Shown one piece after another: positions 44,324 through 53,940 of a stretch of DNA of 64,000 nucleotides (within the stretch, counting starts at the first letter, position 1; each line of letters starts with the position of its first letter). The DNA comes from G965218495 sp965218495. GTDB taxonomy: Bacteria; Bacteroidota; Rhodothermia; Rhodothermales; Bin80. The notes below the pieces were generated by a model. That model saw only the letters and a program-made list of their open reading frames with translations. It had not been told where the DNA came from and made no database searches. The translations under genes and the position numbers were made by a program. The stretch covers positions 806,001 to 870,000 of the forward strand of contig OZ244626.1 of NCBI GenBank assembly GCA_965218495.1. The letters are read 5' to 3'.

Positions 44324-45136
44324 ATGAACCTAGGCCTACAAGATCGAAACGCGTTCGTAGCTGGCGCCAGCAGCGGGCTTGGCTTGGCAGCTGCCATTGC
44401 GTTGGCGCGCGAAGGTTGCCGTGTTGCAATTTGCTCACGAAGCGAAAAGCGACTTGGCGCAGCTAAGGAGCAATTGGTGCAAGTAACCGGTACAAAGCCG
44501 GAACGCGTGGTAACCGTCGCCTGCGATGTTACAATTGAGTCGCAGGTCCAGTCCGCGATCAACTGTGCTGCGGATGCGCTGGGAGGCCTCCACGTCCTGC
44601 TTACCAATGCGGGTGGGCCACCCACCGGGCTGATTGACGAATTCGACGCGTCCGTCTGGCGCAGCGGCCTGGAGTTGAATCTGGTAAGCACAATTAACCT
44701 TTGTCGCCACGCTTTGCCATACCTGCGCGTTGCCGCTGCTCGAGACAACCATGCGCGGATATTGATTGTGACCTCAATTGCGGCGAAGCAGCCGATCCAG
44801 ACCCTGTATTTGTCCAATACGTCTCGGGCCGGGGTGCAGGGCTTCGCAAAGACGCTATCAGAAGAGTTGGGTCCGGCTGGCATAACGGTAAACACGCTCC
44901 TGCCAGGATTTACGCGCACGGCTCGCCTGTCGCATCTCGTTGAAGATATCCAAGGGCGAACCGGCAAGACCGCTGCAGAGGTTGAGTCAGGTTGGGCAGC
45001 CGGTGCCGCTTTGCGTCGTCTGGGCGAGCCGGAGGAGTTCGCGGCGACAGCAGCGTTTCTGGCCAGCAAACCTGCAGCCTTTATCACAGGCGTGGCAATG
45101 CCCGTCGATGGGGGATACTCTAAGCATGTCCTGTAG
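44324..45136 (+). CDS. SDR-family oxidoreductase with atypical catalytic residues
   Basis: This 270-residue protein has a Rossmann NAD(P)-binding GASSGLG near residue 14 and the NAGGPP motif near 95. It ends with the usual ITGVAMPVDGGYSKHVL. At the active site the canonical YxxxK is replaced: SNTSRAGVQGF aligns to YSASKAGV, so Tyr and Lys are Ser and Arg. A known group of bacterial SDRs annotated as FabG-like shares the SNxxRAG pattern. The substrate is unknown. It is co-directional with mnmA 36 bp downstream. Confidence 0.85.
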   Translation: MNLGLQDRNAFVAGASSGLGLAAAIALAREGCRVAICSRSEKRLGAAKEQLVQVTGTKPERVVTVACDVTIESQVQSAINCAADALGGLHVLLTNAGGPPTGLIDEFDASVWRSGLELNLVSTINLCRHALPYLRVAAARDNHARILIVTSIAAKQPIQTLYLSNTSRAGVQGFAKTLSEELGPAGITVNTLLPGFTRTARLSHLVEDIQGRTGKTAAEVESGWAAGAALRRLGEPEEFAATAAFLASKPAAFITGVAMPVDGGYSKHVL

Positions 45137-45172
45137 CGTGTGCGGGTAGGGGATAGATAGCGCCTTGGCACC

Positions 45173-46312
45173 ATGAATCAGCGGGTACTTGTAGCTATGA
45201 GCGGGGGCGTGGATTCGTCCGTCGCCGCAGTGCTTCTGCACAAACAGGGCTACGACGTCATAGGCCTGACGATGAAGACATGGGACTATGCGGCGAGCGC
45301 GCCGAAAGCGGGCAAGGTTGTCGGCTGCTGCACGCTGGAATCGATGAATGATGCGCGCCACGTAGCCCTGAAGTATGGCTTCGTACACTTCGTCGTCGAC
45401 ATCCGCAAGGAATTTGGTGATTGGGTCATTCAGCGCTTCACGGACGAGTACCTGGAAGGCCGCACGCCCAATCCCTGCGTACTTTGCAACACTCACATCA
45501 AGTGGGATGCGCTCCTGAGGCGGGCGGACGACCTTGATTGCGCGTACATCGCTACCGGCCACTACGCGCGGGTGAGACAGGAGGCGGGCCGCTACGTGGT
45601 ATCACGAGGCTTGGACCTGAACAAGGACCAAAGCTATGCGCTCTGGGGACTGCCCCAGGCGCACCTGGCGCGTACGGTGTTTCCGCTGGGCCAATATGCT
45701 AAGCCAGACATTCGCAAAATGGCGGCCGAGTTTGGGCTGCTACACGTGGCAAACAAGCCCGACTCCTACGAAATCTGCTTCATCCCTGATAACGACTATC
45801 GCCGATTCTTGAAGGACCGCGTCACGGACCTGGACGACCGCGTTCGCGGCGGGTCCTTTGTGCTCTCAGACGGAACCGTGATCGGGCAACATGCGGGATA
45901 CCCATTCTATACAATTGGTCAGCGGCGCGGACTAGGGCTTGCCCTCGGGTATCCAGTCTATGTGACTGCCATTGACCCGGAGTCTAATACCGTGACGGTT
46001 GGCCCGCGGGAAGAGTTGCTGCAGGAGCACCTTGTTGCACGCCAGATCAACTTGGTAAAGTACGCGGACCTGCGCCGTGAGCGTCCAGCTACCGGAAAGA
46101 TTCGTTACAAGGACGCCGGTGCCCCGTGCCTGGTCTGGCAGAGCGACGAGGATGAGCTCACGGTCGCGTTTTCGAATCGTCGCCGTGCTATCGCGCCTGG
46201 GCAGTCCGTCGTCCTGTACGAGGGTGACGATGTCCTTGGCGGTGGTTGGATTGCTGCTGCGTGGAGTGCAGGGGAAGAGCCTGCCGTCGCTGCTGCCAAT
46301 GTAACGGACTAA
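45173..46312 (+). CDS. mnmA: tRNA-specific 2-thiouridylase MnmA
   Basis: This 379-residue protein has the PP-loop SGGVDSSVAA near residue 9, the catalytic cysteine in NPCVLCN near 102, the second cysteine in DSYEICFIPD near 201, the DQSYALWGL motif near 152, and a C-terminal beta-barrel (GKIRYKDAGAPC). It makes the s2U34 modification of tRNA Lys, Glu and Gln. Length is typical. Confidence 0.95.
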   Translation: MNQRVLVAMSGGVDSSVAAVLLHKQGYDVIGLTMKTWDYAASAPKAGKVVGCCTLESMNDARHVALKYGFVHFVVDIRKEFGDWVIQRFTDEYLEGRTPNPCVLCNTHIKWDALLRRADDLDCAYIATGHYARVRQEAGRYVVSRGLDLNKDQSYALWGLPQAHLARTVFPLGQYAKPDIRKMAAEFGLLHVANKPDSYEICFIPDNDYRRFLKDRVTDLDDRVRGGSFVLSDGTVIGQHAGYPFYTIGQRRGLGLALGYPVYVTAIDPESNTVTVGPREELLQEHLVARQINLVKYADLRRERPATGKIRYKDAGAPCLVWQSDEDELTVAFSNRRRAIAPGQSVVLYEGDDVLGGGWIAAAWSAGEEPAVAAANVTD

Positions 46313-46324
46313 ACGGCTGACGTA

Positions 46325-46654
46325 GTGGCACGTGTGGTGCTATTCTTTCTTACGTTAACGGTTGTCGCATCCTGCACCACTATACAGCCCGAAAATTCTA
46401 CGCCAACACCAGACGCTCAAGAGAACGAAATGGCGCCAATTAGCGGTACGGGAACGATACGATTCCTGGAGTTTGAGGGCGGCTTCTACGGTATCGTTTC
46501 GGACGATGGCCGCCGATACGATGTAGGTCAACTGGACTCCAAATTCCAAAAGGACGGGATGCGCGTTAAATTTGTGGTCCGCGAGCGCAGCAATGTGATG
46601 TCTTTCCGGATGTGGGGCAAAGTTGTAGAAGTCGTGAGCTTGGAGGCCATATAG
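46325..46654 (+). CDS. Small lipoprotein of unknown function
   Basis: This 109-residue protein starts at a GTG (46325), 12 bp after mnmA. The signal peptide ends in a lipobox VVASC near residue 17. The mature part carries a small beta-barrel pattern (GTIRFLEFEGGFYGIVSDDGRRYDVGQLDSKFQKDGMRVKFVVRER), like OB-fold lipoproteins that follow this consensus in Bacteroidota. It is probably anchored in the periplasm; the function is unknown. Confidence 0.7.
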   Translation: MARVVLFFLTLTVVASCTTIQPENSTPTPDAQENEMAPISGTGTIRFLEFEGGFYGIVSDDGRRYDVGQLDSKFQKDGMRVKFVVRERSNVMSFRMWGKVVEVVSLEAI

Positions 46655-46695
46655 AATGGCGGGTCTCATGGGACTACTTTTCATTCTCGAGTCCT

Positions 46696-47479
46696 ATGGA
46701 CAAGCGGACCTTTCTGAAGACATCGGGTGCTTTCGTTGCGGGCTCGCTTTTGGCGCCCGTGGCGTGTAGTGCGCCCGAGCTATCACCCAAGCGTACCAAT
46801 TGGGCTGGCAACGTCATTTATAGCACGGATCGGCTATTTGTGCCGGGCAACGTTGAGGAGCTGCAGGATGTGGTTGCTTCGAACCGCAGGATTCGCGCTA
46901 TGGGGTCTCGTCACTGTTTCAACACCCTTGCCGACAGTACGGCGGCGCAGGTGTCATTGGAGCGGATGAGCCGCGTTGTTGCACTGGGCGATGGTTCCGT
47001 TACGGTAGAAGCGGGTATGCGCTACGGGGAGCTTTGTCCGTTTTTGCATACAGCAGGGTTACGCGTTGCATAACTTGGCTTCGCTCCCGCACATCAGCAT
47101 TGCCGGCGCCAGCGCAACGGCTACGCACGGCTCCGGTCGAGGCAATGGCAATCTAGCCACCGCTGTAACGGGCTTTGAGATGATTAGGGCCGACGGCAGT
47201 CGCGTCGAGTTGTCGCGTGCAAATGACGGTTCTGAGTTTGCTTCTGCGGTCGTACATCTTGGCTCGCTTGGGGTAGTCACGCAGGTCACGCTTGCCACGG
47301 AGCCGGCGTACGATATGGTGCAGCACGTCTATCTTGGCCTGCCGGTGGCAGACCTGGGTGCCTGCTTTGACGCGGTCATGGGGATGGGGCATAGTGTGAG
47401 CATCTTTACTGACTGGCGAACGGAGTGCTCAAAAAGGGAAGGTGCCTGTTTCAGTTATTTGGGAGGTTACTGTGAATAG
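46696..47479 (+). pseudogene. Broken FAD-linked lactone/alditol oxidase
   Basis: The first frame (from ATG 46696) has an exported start (MDKRTFLKTSGAFVAGSLLAPVAC) and the FAD-binding PCMH part. It breaks at about 47059, where one extra T turns AGYALHNL into a short wrong end. The second frame continues HNLASLPHISIAGASATATHGSGRGNGNLATAV, the FAD-binding signature, and then diverges at about 47420 and stops at 47479. The C-terminal substrate domain is missing. A frameshift plus a 3' truncation make this a dead gene of the gulonolactone/arabinono-lactone/alditol oxidase type. Confidence 0.8.
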
Positions 47480-47545
47480 TACGGAGGAGGAGGCGAATAG
47501 GGCATCTGCCTAACTCTGTCGCAAGTGAACCCAGACCTAAGTCCA

Positions 47546-48592
47546 ATGCATTCCCCTTCGCGCCTGAATAACCAGCAGACGAACCACAGAATCCTTCTAG
47601 TCGGTGCAATCCTTTTGGTCGCCTCCATGGCGTCAAGCGTGCGGGCACAGGATACACCGGCTAGCGAATCTAAGTACTTCAAAATGGTCGGCACGGTCAG
47701 GTTTGACAAGCCGGATACGCTACTGATCGCAGCCATCGACCATATTGATGTAGATCCATCCGGTCGATGGCTGATAACCGACAGGCTGGGGGATCAGGTC
47801 TTGCTGTTTGATTCGACCGGCACCCTGCAAGCTTCATTGGATTCATCGATTTGCCATCCGGGATTCACCTTTAGTCCTGATGGCGCCATGTTTGGGCCCA
47901 ATGGGTTCATCTTTGTCCTGAATACATCAAACCACTGGGGATACCGTTTCACGACGGACGGGAAATGCTTGGGTAGCGTGGATCGCGACTTCGTCATGCC
48001 AAAATACTTCGACATTGATCCAGCGGGCGCACTCTATGGTGCTTATGATGGACCGCACTGGGAACTGCGGCACATGAATGCCACCGGGAAAACCCTTAGG
48101 GAGCTTCCACTGCCTCAGTCCAAGTTTCCCAATGCCAGTGAGCGTTTTAACGGCGGCGGTCTCATTGCCGATGGGACGCACCTCTTCTACGCTTCGGGAC
48201 CCGATACGGAGATACTGAAGTTTGCCTTGGATGGTACCCTTTTGCAAAGGATTTCGGCACGCAACTCGTGGTTTCGCTCCCCCAGCAAGGATCTGCCGTC
48301 TGATGTTTCGCAGCTTTTTGAAGCCTTAAAGGACTGGTCGGCCACGTCCGCAAGGATTATGTTTGAGCTTACCGATCAGACCCTTATGATTCAGTATATC
48401 CACAGAGAGCGGGGAACCGGGTATCAGGTCTTTACCAAGGACGGCAAACTGGTTGCCGAAGAGTTTGGCCTCAACTATTTGTTCTTACACGGAGAAGACG
48501 GATTGGTCTATCGCCCGTACCAGCTGGATCTGGACAGTCAGGGGGAGCTGCCCAATCCTTATCTTGAGGTCTACCGTTTTGTCGCACCGTAG
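47546..48592 (+). CDS. Secreted 6-bladed beta-propeller protein
   Basis: This 348-residue protein starts at the ATG at 47546, giving an N-terminal membrane/signal segment (ILLVGAILLVASMASSVRAQ). The mature part shows repeated NHL/6-bladed propeller blades (HIDVDPSGRWLITDRLGDQVLLFDSTG, YFDIDPAGALYGAYDG, LIADGTHLFYASG). The family is common in Bacteroidota and has no assigned function. The stop overlaps the region in front of the next gene, so the two are likely translationally coupled. Confidence 0.75.
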   Translation: MHSPSRLNNQQTNHRILLVGAILLVASMASSVRAQDTPASESKYFKMVGTVRFDKPDTLLIAAIDHIDVDPSGRWLITDRLGDQVLLFDSTGTLQASLDSSICHPGFTFSPDGAMFGPNGFIFVLNTSNHWGYRFTTDGKCLGSVDRDFVMPKYFDIDPAGALYGAYDGPHWELRHMNATGKTLRELPLPQSKFPNASERFNGGGLIADGTHLFYASGPDTEILKFALDGTLLQRISARNSWFRSPSKDLPSDVSQLFEALKDWSATSARIMFELTDQTLMIQYIHRERGTGYQVFTKDGKLVAEEFGLNYLFLHGEDGLVYRPYQLDLDSQGELPNPYLEVYRFVAP

Positions 48593-48603
48593 TGGAAACG
48601 ATC

Positions 48604-49239
48604 ATGTCATCCTCCATAAAGTCTGAGATCGTCAAGGTCTTGGCCTTGGCCCTACCTCTGGCACTGGGCATCGGCTACCTGTCACTTGTTGACACCGCAG
48701 AACCGGCGCGGTCAAACGGCGTGCTTAGCATGTACGCAGACGCAAGTACCGTCGACTCACTGAAGCTGGTACTTGAGGGACGTGCCGTACCAGCTCTTAA
48801 TGCCAATAATATTTTGAAAGGTCAGCGTGACAGCATCAATGTGGCCGCTGTCGGCCTGATCATTCCGATACCTGGCAACGCCTGCATTCAGAGGCAGGTT
48901 GGAGCGCTGAAGAGGATTCAGGCGCTACATGACGCTATAGGAGAGGATGTCCCCGTGCAGGTACTTCTAATGACTGATTTTGGCATAGAGGCCACCAGGA
49001 TGCAAACTCTCCTCCTTCGCAAGGCATTGCGTCCGACTTACGAGTTGTGGTATACCAACGATGTGAATCCCCTGTCTCGGACTATTTTGCAGGGGCAGTT
49101 AGAACCGGTTCTGGTAATCAGCGACCAGACGGTAAATAGCGTGTTCCACGCCGTGGAACATAACCGTGTTGTGCACACCGTTTCGGAATTGCTTGGGCTT
49201 CCTACGTCTTTGCGACGGCAGGACACCCAAGGCGGTTGA
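48604..49239 (+). CDS. Hypothetical membrane-anchored protein, thioredoxin-fold-like
   Basis: This 211-residue protein starts at the ATG at 48604 (GGAA eight bases ahead). It has one N-terminal membrane segment (VKVLALALPLALGIGYLSLV). The soluble part has alternating strands and helices (NVAAVGLIIPIPGNACIQRQVGALKRIQAL, and LEPVLVISDQTVNSVFHAVEHNRVVHTVSELL), reminiscent of a thioredoxin fold, but there is no CxxC motif. It probably works with the propeller protein encoded just upstream. Confidence 0.5.
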   Translation: MSSSIKSEIVKVLALALPLALGIGYLSLVDTAEPARSNGVLSMYADASTVDSLKLVLEGRAVPALNANNILKGQRDSINVAAVGLIIPIPGNACIQRQVGALKRIQALHDAIGEDVPVQVLLMTDFGIEATRMQTLLLRKALRPTYELWYTNDVNPLSRTILQGQLEPVLVISDQTVNSVFHAVEHNRVVHTVSELLGLPTSLRRQDTQGG

Positions 49240-49325
49240 GCGGGTCATTACAGCCAAACCGGATATAGCTCCAGAGCTGACCAAAGAGTACGGGCAGGGC
49301 AGGTGTATAGCCAAGTATGTAATTC

Positions 49326-49741
49326 CCAAAATTATGGCTATCGTGGACCGTTCCGGTCTTCCACTGTCCATCGGCGCCCACTCGGCGCAGCGGCAAGATC
49401 GTGCAGCGGAGCCTCAACCAGGTGCTTCTCGAAGGTCTCCCGGAGAACCAGGTTGGCGACAGGGCGCACGACTACGCCAGCGACCCGCTGGACGCGCGCG
49501 AGAGGTCAAGAAGCGAGGCATCGAGATGACCGCGCCTCTCCAGAGGTATCGGGCGGGTCCGAAGACGCAGGACGGGCGCCGCCTCCGCAGGTTCAAACGG
49601 CGGCGGATCGTCGAGCGGTTCTTTGCTTGGCTCCTGTGGAGACGCTGCGTCTTTACCAGACGGGATTATCACGCCGAGAGCGTCCACGGATTCGCCCAGC
49701 TTGCTGCCCTAAGCCTGCTGCTCAAGCCTCTTTACTACTGA
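49326..49741 (+). pseudogene. Relic of an IS5-family transposase (frameshifted)
   Basis: Pieces of an IS5-type DDE transposase C-terminal half are spread over two frames: MAIVDRSGLPLSIG, then QRSLNQVLLEGLPENQVGDRA and, in another frame, VKKRGIEMTAPLQRYR followed by RRRIVERFFAWLLWRRCVFTRRDYHAESVHGFAQLAALSLLLK. At least two frameshifts are needed to join them. The N-terminal half is missing. No inverted repeats were identified. Confidence 0.72.
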
Positions 49742-49956
49742 GATAGGCTTAACTCTCGTGAATAAGGTGGGATTACATGGTGTCATATAGACTTTGCATC
49801 ATGGCTCTACGGACCCGACTCGGCTCACCCGGCAAGGTCCAGGTCCCGTTGTCGTGGTGAAAACGGCCGAAAAGAATCCACACTGCCCAAAGTTACCGAA
49901 GGGGAGCGTGCCTGCCCAAATCAACACACTCTGCCCAACATAAAGGAAGAAACGAA

Positions 49957-52095
49957 ATGCCTAAGTCGAACCAAGACTGGTGGCCAAACCAGTTGAATCT
50001 GACGATTCTCCACCGCCATGGCCGGTTGCCGAATCCTCTCGGCGAGGATTTCGACTACGCCGAGGAATTCAAGTCGCTTGACTTGGATGCCTTGAAGAAG
50101 GACCTCGACGAGTTGATGACAACGTCGCAAGACTGGTGGCCGGCCGACTACGGCCACTATGGGCCGCTCTTCATTCGGATGGCATGGCACAGCGCAGGCA
50201 CGTACCGCATCAGTGATGGCCGCGGCGGCGGCGCCTCCGGCACCCAACGCTTCGCGCCCCTCAACAGTTGGCCCGACAACGCGAACCTCGACAAGGCGCG
50301 CCGGTTGCTTTGGCCGATCAAACAGAAGTACGGCCGGAAGATCTCCTGGGCCGACCTGATGATCTTCGCCGGCAACTGTGCCTTGGAGTCGATGGGATTC
50401 AAGACGCTCGGTTTTGGCGGAGGCCGTGAGGACGTTTGGGAACCCGATGACGTCGACTGGGGACCCGAGGACACCTGGCTTGGAGACGAGCGCTACAGTG
50501 GCGACCGCGAACTCCAAGAGCCTCTCGGAGCCGTACAGATGGGACTGATCTACGTGAATCCGGAGGGGCCGAATGGAATGCCCGACCCCGTCGCGGCGGC
50601 CAGGGACATTCGAGAGACTTTCCGTCGCATGGCTATGAATGACGAGGAGACCGTCGCGCTCATTGCCGGCGGACACACGTTCGGCAAGGCGCATGGTGCC
50701 GCCGATGTGGGCCGGTACGTCGGTCCCGAACCAGAGGGCGCCGGCCTGGAGGAGCAGGGCCTCGGCTGGAAGAACAGATTCGGCACCGGCAAAGGCAGCG
50801 ATTCCGTCACCAGCGGGTTGGAGGGCGCATGGACAACCAACCCGGCGAAGTGGGACAACAACTTCCTGGAGAATCTGCACGGCTACGAGTGGGGGCAGGT
50901 GTCGAGTCCTGCAGGTGCGGCGCAGTGGACTCCAAAGAATGCCGCTGCCGCGGGCACCGTGCCGGATGCTCACGATCCGCCGAAGAAGCACGCCCCCATG
51001 ATGTTGACGACGGACCTTGCACTGAGGATGGACCCGGGCTATGCGCCGATTGCGAAGCGTTTCCTGGAAAACCCAGAGGAGTTTGCGGACGCATTCGCCC
51101 GCGCATGGTACAAGCTGACGCACCGCGACATGGGGCCCCGCACGCGGTGTCTCGGTCCCTGGGTGGCGGCCGAGCCGCAGTTGTGGCAGGATCCCGTCCC
51201 TGACGTTGACCACAAGCTGATCGGTGGGCGGGACATCGCAGACCTGAAAGGCAGGGTCCTCGCATCGGGGCTGTCCGTTTCCCAACTGGTCTCGACTGCC
51301 TGGGCATCGGCGTCAACTTTCCGCGGGACCGACAAGCGCGGAGGGGCGAACGGGGCGCGTATTCGCCTTGCGCCGCAGAACAACTGGGAGGTCAACGACC
51401 CGCCCGAGGTGGCCAAGGTGCTGCGGAGCCTAGAGGGAATCCAAGAGGATTTCAACCGTACGCAGTCTGACGGGAAGAGGGTCTCGATTGCCGACTTGAT
51501 CGTTCTGGGCGGCTGCGCAGCCGTCGAGCAAGCGGCGAAGAATGCCGGGCACGACGTGCAGGTGCCGTTCTCGCCCGGGCGCACGGACGCGTCGCAGGAG
51601 CAGACCGACGCGGACTCGTTTGCCGTGCTCGAGCCTACGGCGGACGGGTTCCGCAACTTCCGTGGAAACCGGCACCGGAGATCGGCAGTGGAGCTGCTGG
51701 TGGATCGGGCCTGCATGCTGACGCTTACCGCTCCCGAGATGACGGTGCTTGTTGGCGGCATGCGCGCCCTTAATGCCAACTTCGGGCGCTCAGAGCTAGG
51801 CGTCTTCACCAAGCGGCCGGGGGCGTTGACCAACGACTTTTTCTTGAACCTGCTCGACATGAATACCGAATGGCAGGAATCCGTCGTATCCAAAGACCAA
51901 TTCGAGGGGCACGATCGGAGGACGGGCAGGCTGAGGTGGACCGCCACCAGCGTCGACCTCGTGTTCGGTTCGAACTCCCAGCTCCGGGCGATCTCGGAGG
52001 CCTATGCGTGTCACGACTCGCAGCAGGCCTTCGTGCGTGACTTCGTGGCTGCATGGGACAAGGTGATGAATCTGGATCGCTTCGACCTTGCCTGA
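49957..52095 (+). CDS. katG: Catalase-peroxidase KatG
   Basis: This 712-residue bifunctional heme enzyme detoxifies hydrogen peroxide and organic peroxides. The distal heme site RMAWHSAGTYR near residues 72-82, the active-site Trp in DWWPADYGHYGP near 52, LIYVNPEGPNG near 200 (Tyr of the Met-Tyr-Trp adduct) and the proximal heme ligand in GGHTFGKAHGA near 240 are all present. The second, non-heme-binding half begins near 410. Length is typical. Codon use is more GC-rich than the core genes to the left, and it lies between mobile-element relics, so acquisition by transfer is possible. Confidence 0.95.
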   Translation: MPKSNQDWWPNQLNLTILHRHGRLPNPLGEDFDYAEEFKSLDLDALKKDLDELMTTSQDWWPADYGHYGPLFIRMAWHSAGTYRISDGRGGGASGTQRFAPLNSWPDNANLDKARRLLWPIKQKYGRKISWADLMIFAGNCALESMGFKTLGFGGGREDVWEPDDVDWGPEDTWLGDERYSGDRELQEPLGAVQMGLIYVNPEGPNGMPDPVAAARDIRETFRRMAMNDEETVALIAGGHTFGKAHGAADVGRYVGPEPEGAGLEEQGLGWKNRFGTGKGSDSVTSGLEGAWTTNPAKWDNNFLENLHGYEWGQVSSPAGAAQWTPKNAAAAGTVPDAHDPPKKHAPMMLTTDLALRMDPGYAPIAKRFLENPEEFADAFARAWYKLTHRDMGPRTRCLGPWVAAEPQLWQDPVPDVDHKLIGGRDIADLKGRVLASGLSVSQLVSTAWASASTFRGTDKRGGANGARIRLAPQNNWEVNDPPEVAKVLRSLEGIQEDFNRTQSDGKRVSIADLIVLGGCAAVEQAAKNAGHDVQVPFSPGRTDASQEQTDADSFAVLEPTADGFRNFRGNRHRRSAVELLVDRACMLTLTAPEMTVLVGGMRALNANFGRSELGVFTKRPGALTNDFFLNLLDMNTEWQESVVSKDQFEGHDRRTGRLRWTATSVDLVFGSNSQLRAISEAYACHDSQQAFVRDFVAAWDKVMNLDRFDLA

Positions 52096-52215
52096 ACCCC
52101 TTGTTTCCCACGCGTCTCGAAGGCAAGCGTGGACTCGTCACCGGCGGCTCATGGAGCATGGCCTGGAATTGGCCCGTAAGTGTGCGGACGTGGCGGTCAG
52201 CTACCGCCATTTCAA
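52096..52215 (+). pseudogene. Short relic of an SDR-family oxidoreductase
   Basis: Directly after katG, one frame reads RLEGKRGLVTGGS, the N-terminal Rossmann start of a short-chain dehydrogenase. Another frame then reads LELARKCADVAVSYRH, the continuation expected for the same family. A frameshift and missing glycine-loop residues separate them, and nothing recognisable follows. Confidence 0.5.
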
Positions 52216-52565
52216 TGGTAACCTCGGCCCCGGCCCGCACAAACTTGCGGAAGAGGGTGCGCGGCATAGCTGATTACAGTCCGTTGCCTACCCTGGTGGC
52301 CAGGAGGCGGGACTCCCTACCATTTTGTCAAGTACGAAGCAAGAAAAAAATGTCATTCAAATCGAAAAAAAAGCGCAAGCCCCAAGCAGGTTCTTGGAGA
52401 CTGCGAATGATGTGTCATTGCACGTCTGACTCTGGAGCCATCGCTCAATGGCGAGGGCTTGGAAAGGTCCGTAGCCTCCTTTACTGCGCAGCGGGCATCG
52501 GTTATTGTCCATAGGCTTCTGATATGATCCTTCAACTTTGGCCTTGAGGCCGGATGAGCCAGCGA

Positions 52566-53924
52566 TCAGGCGGCAGCAGTCCTGCGACCGGAATCGAAGA
52601 GTGTGCCGTCGCGCAGCATGGCGCAGGCGACGGCCAGCAACCGGTCTGCGACCGAGCGCAGGGCGCGGCCGTGGGTGTGGCCGCGCTCGCGCAAGGCGCG
52701 GTACTTGGCCCGGCTGATGGGATCGTGCTGGACGGCCACCCTGCTCCAGTGATAGACGGCGTTTACCAGGCGGCGTTGGCAGGCCCGTCGGCGGACTACG
52801 CGCCATATTTTGCCGGATCGTCGGGTGACCGGTGCGACGCCGGATAAACAGCGCAGGGCCTGGTAGTCCCGGGAGCGGGATGGGGCCCGATGCCTCCGAG
52901 AGCAGTGTCGCCAGGACAACGTGCCCTACACCTGGCAGTGACGAAAGGATCGCGGCGTCACGCGGCGTACGGGGTTTCCCAGACGGGGGCTCCTCGCTGT
53001 CAGCGGGCCCCTTTTCGCTGTCGGAGGGGTCCTTTTCGCTGTCGGAGGGGTCCTTTTCGCTGTCGGAGGGGTCCTTTTCGCTGTCGGAGGAGGCCTCCTC
53101 GCTGTCGGAGAGTCTTTCGAGGATGGCGGCAATGGCGCACTGGGCACCGCTGATCTGCTTCGCGACCAACTCGAGCCGCTCTGCAAGGTATCGGATATGA
53201 GAGGTTGCGGCCTCTACGACGCCGGGGGCAACGGTTACGGCTTTGGCACGCAGCGTCTGGATAACCTCCTCGGCTTTGAAGCGCCGTATGCGGTGTTTCT
53301 TCAACAACTTGGCCACAGAGGAGGGTCGCACCCGGCGGGCAGCCGTTGGCGTGGGCGCGAGCTTCCAGAGGGCCAGCACCCATGGCGCGGAAAGATCGGC
53401 CTTGAGTTCAAGGAACTGTGGGTAGTAGCGCCAGAGCTGGTCGCGGAGGCGGTTGGTGAGGCGGGTGCGCTCGGCGGTCAGCTCATCGGTCATGCGCGAC
53501 CATTCGCGCAGCTCTACAATCTCGGCATCCAGCGGATCAAGCGCGCGCAGGCAATCCGGATCAGTGCGGACCGCGTCTGCCAGTACACGAGCGTCCCTAC
53601 GGTCATCTTTGGCGCCCGCAGGCGAAAAACGATCCCGGAAGCGATCCAGCTGCTTGGGATTGATGGAAAAGACCTGAAACCCGCGCTCGAGCAGGCTGTC
53701 TACGACCGGGCCGTGAGGCGTCTCGATGGCGGTCGCAACGTGCCCGGCCTCGCAGGGTGCGCAGCCGAGCATCCAGTCGAGCATTTGGCCGATCCCCTCA
53801 CCGGAGTGCGGGAAGGCCTTCTCGCCGAGGACCGTGCCGTCAGAGGCGAGAACGCAGGCCTGATGGGACTGGGAGCCCCAGTCAATGCCAGCAAAGATGG
53901 TCGGTTGAGAATGCGTGGATATGG
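52566..53924 (-). pseudogene. IS110-family transposase, frameshifted, with internal minisatellite
   Basis: The N-terminal DEDD (RuvC-like) domain is complete: AGIDWGSQSHQACVLASDG, AIETPHGPVVDSLL and AKDDRRDARVLADAV. The C-terminal Tnp20 domain begins SSLPGVGHVVLATLLSEA and then changes frame near 52870; the other frame carries SRDYQALRCLSGVAPVTRRSGK with the catalytic serine, and ends at 52566. Read in one frame, the protein instead runs into junk to 52357. A well-placed AAAGGAGG lies eight bases ahead of an ATA codon (53924), suggesting loss of the original ATG; the nearest in-frame ATG is at 54012. An acidic heptapeptide repeat (DSEKDPS) is inserted in the linker between domains. Confidence 0.8.
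52991..53116. repeat. 21-bp minisatellite inside the IS110 transposase
   Basis: The 21-bp unit TTTTCGCTGTCGGAGGGGTCC is present in four near-perfect copies at 53012-53095, with degenerate copies on both sides. Because 21 is divisible by three, it encodes an in-frame heptapeptide, DSEKDPS, in the linker between the two transposase domains. Confidence 0.85.
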
Positions 53925-53940
53925 TGGTTACCTCCTTTGT

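Noticed and set aside
49921..51285. 454-codon minus-strand frame opposite katG
   Set aside because: Antisense shadow of a GC-rich katG with complete heme-site motifs; no protein-like features of its own.
53012..53095. Regular repeats considered as a CRISPR array
   Set aside because: The repeats are directly tandem without spacers and lie in-frame within a transposase, so this is a minisatellite.
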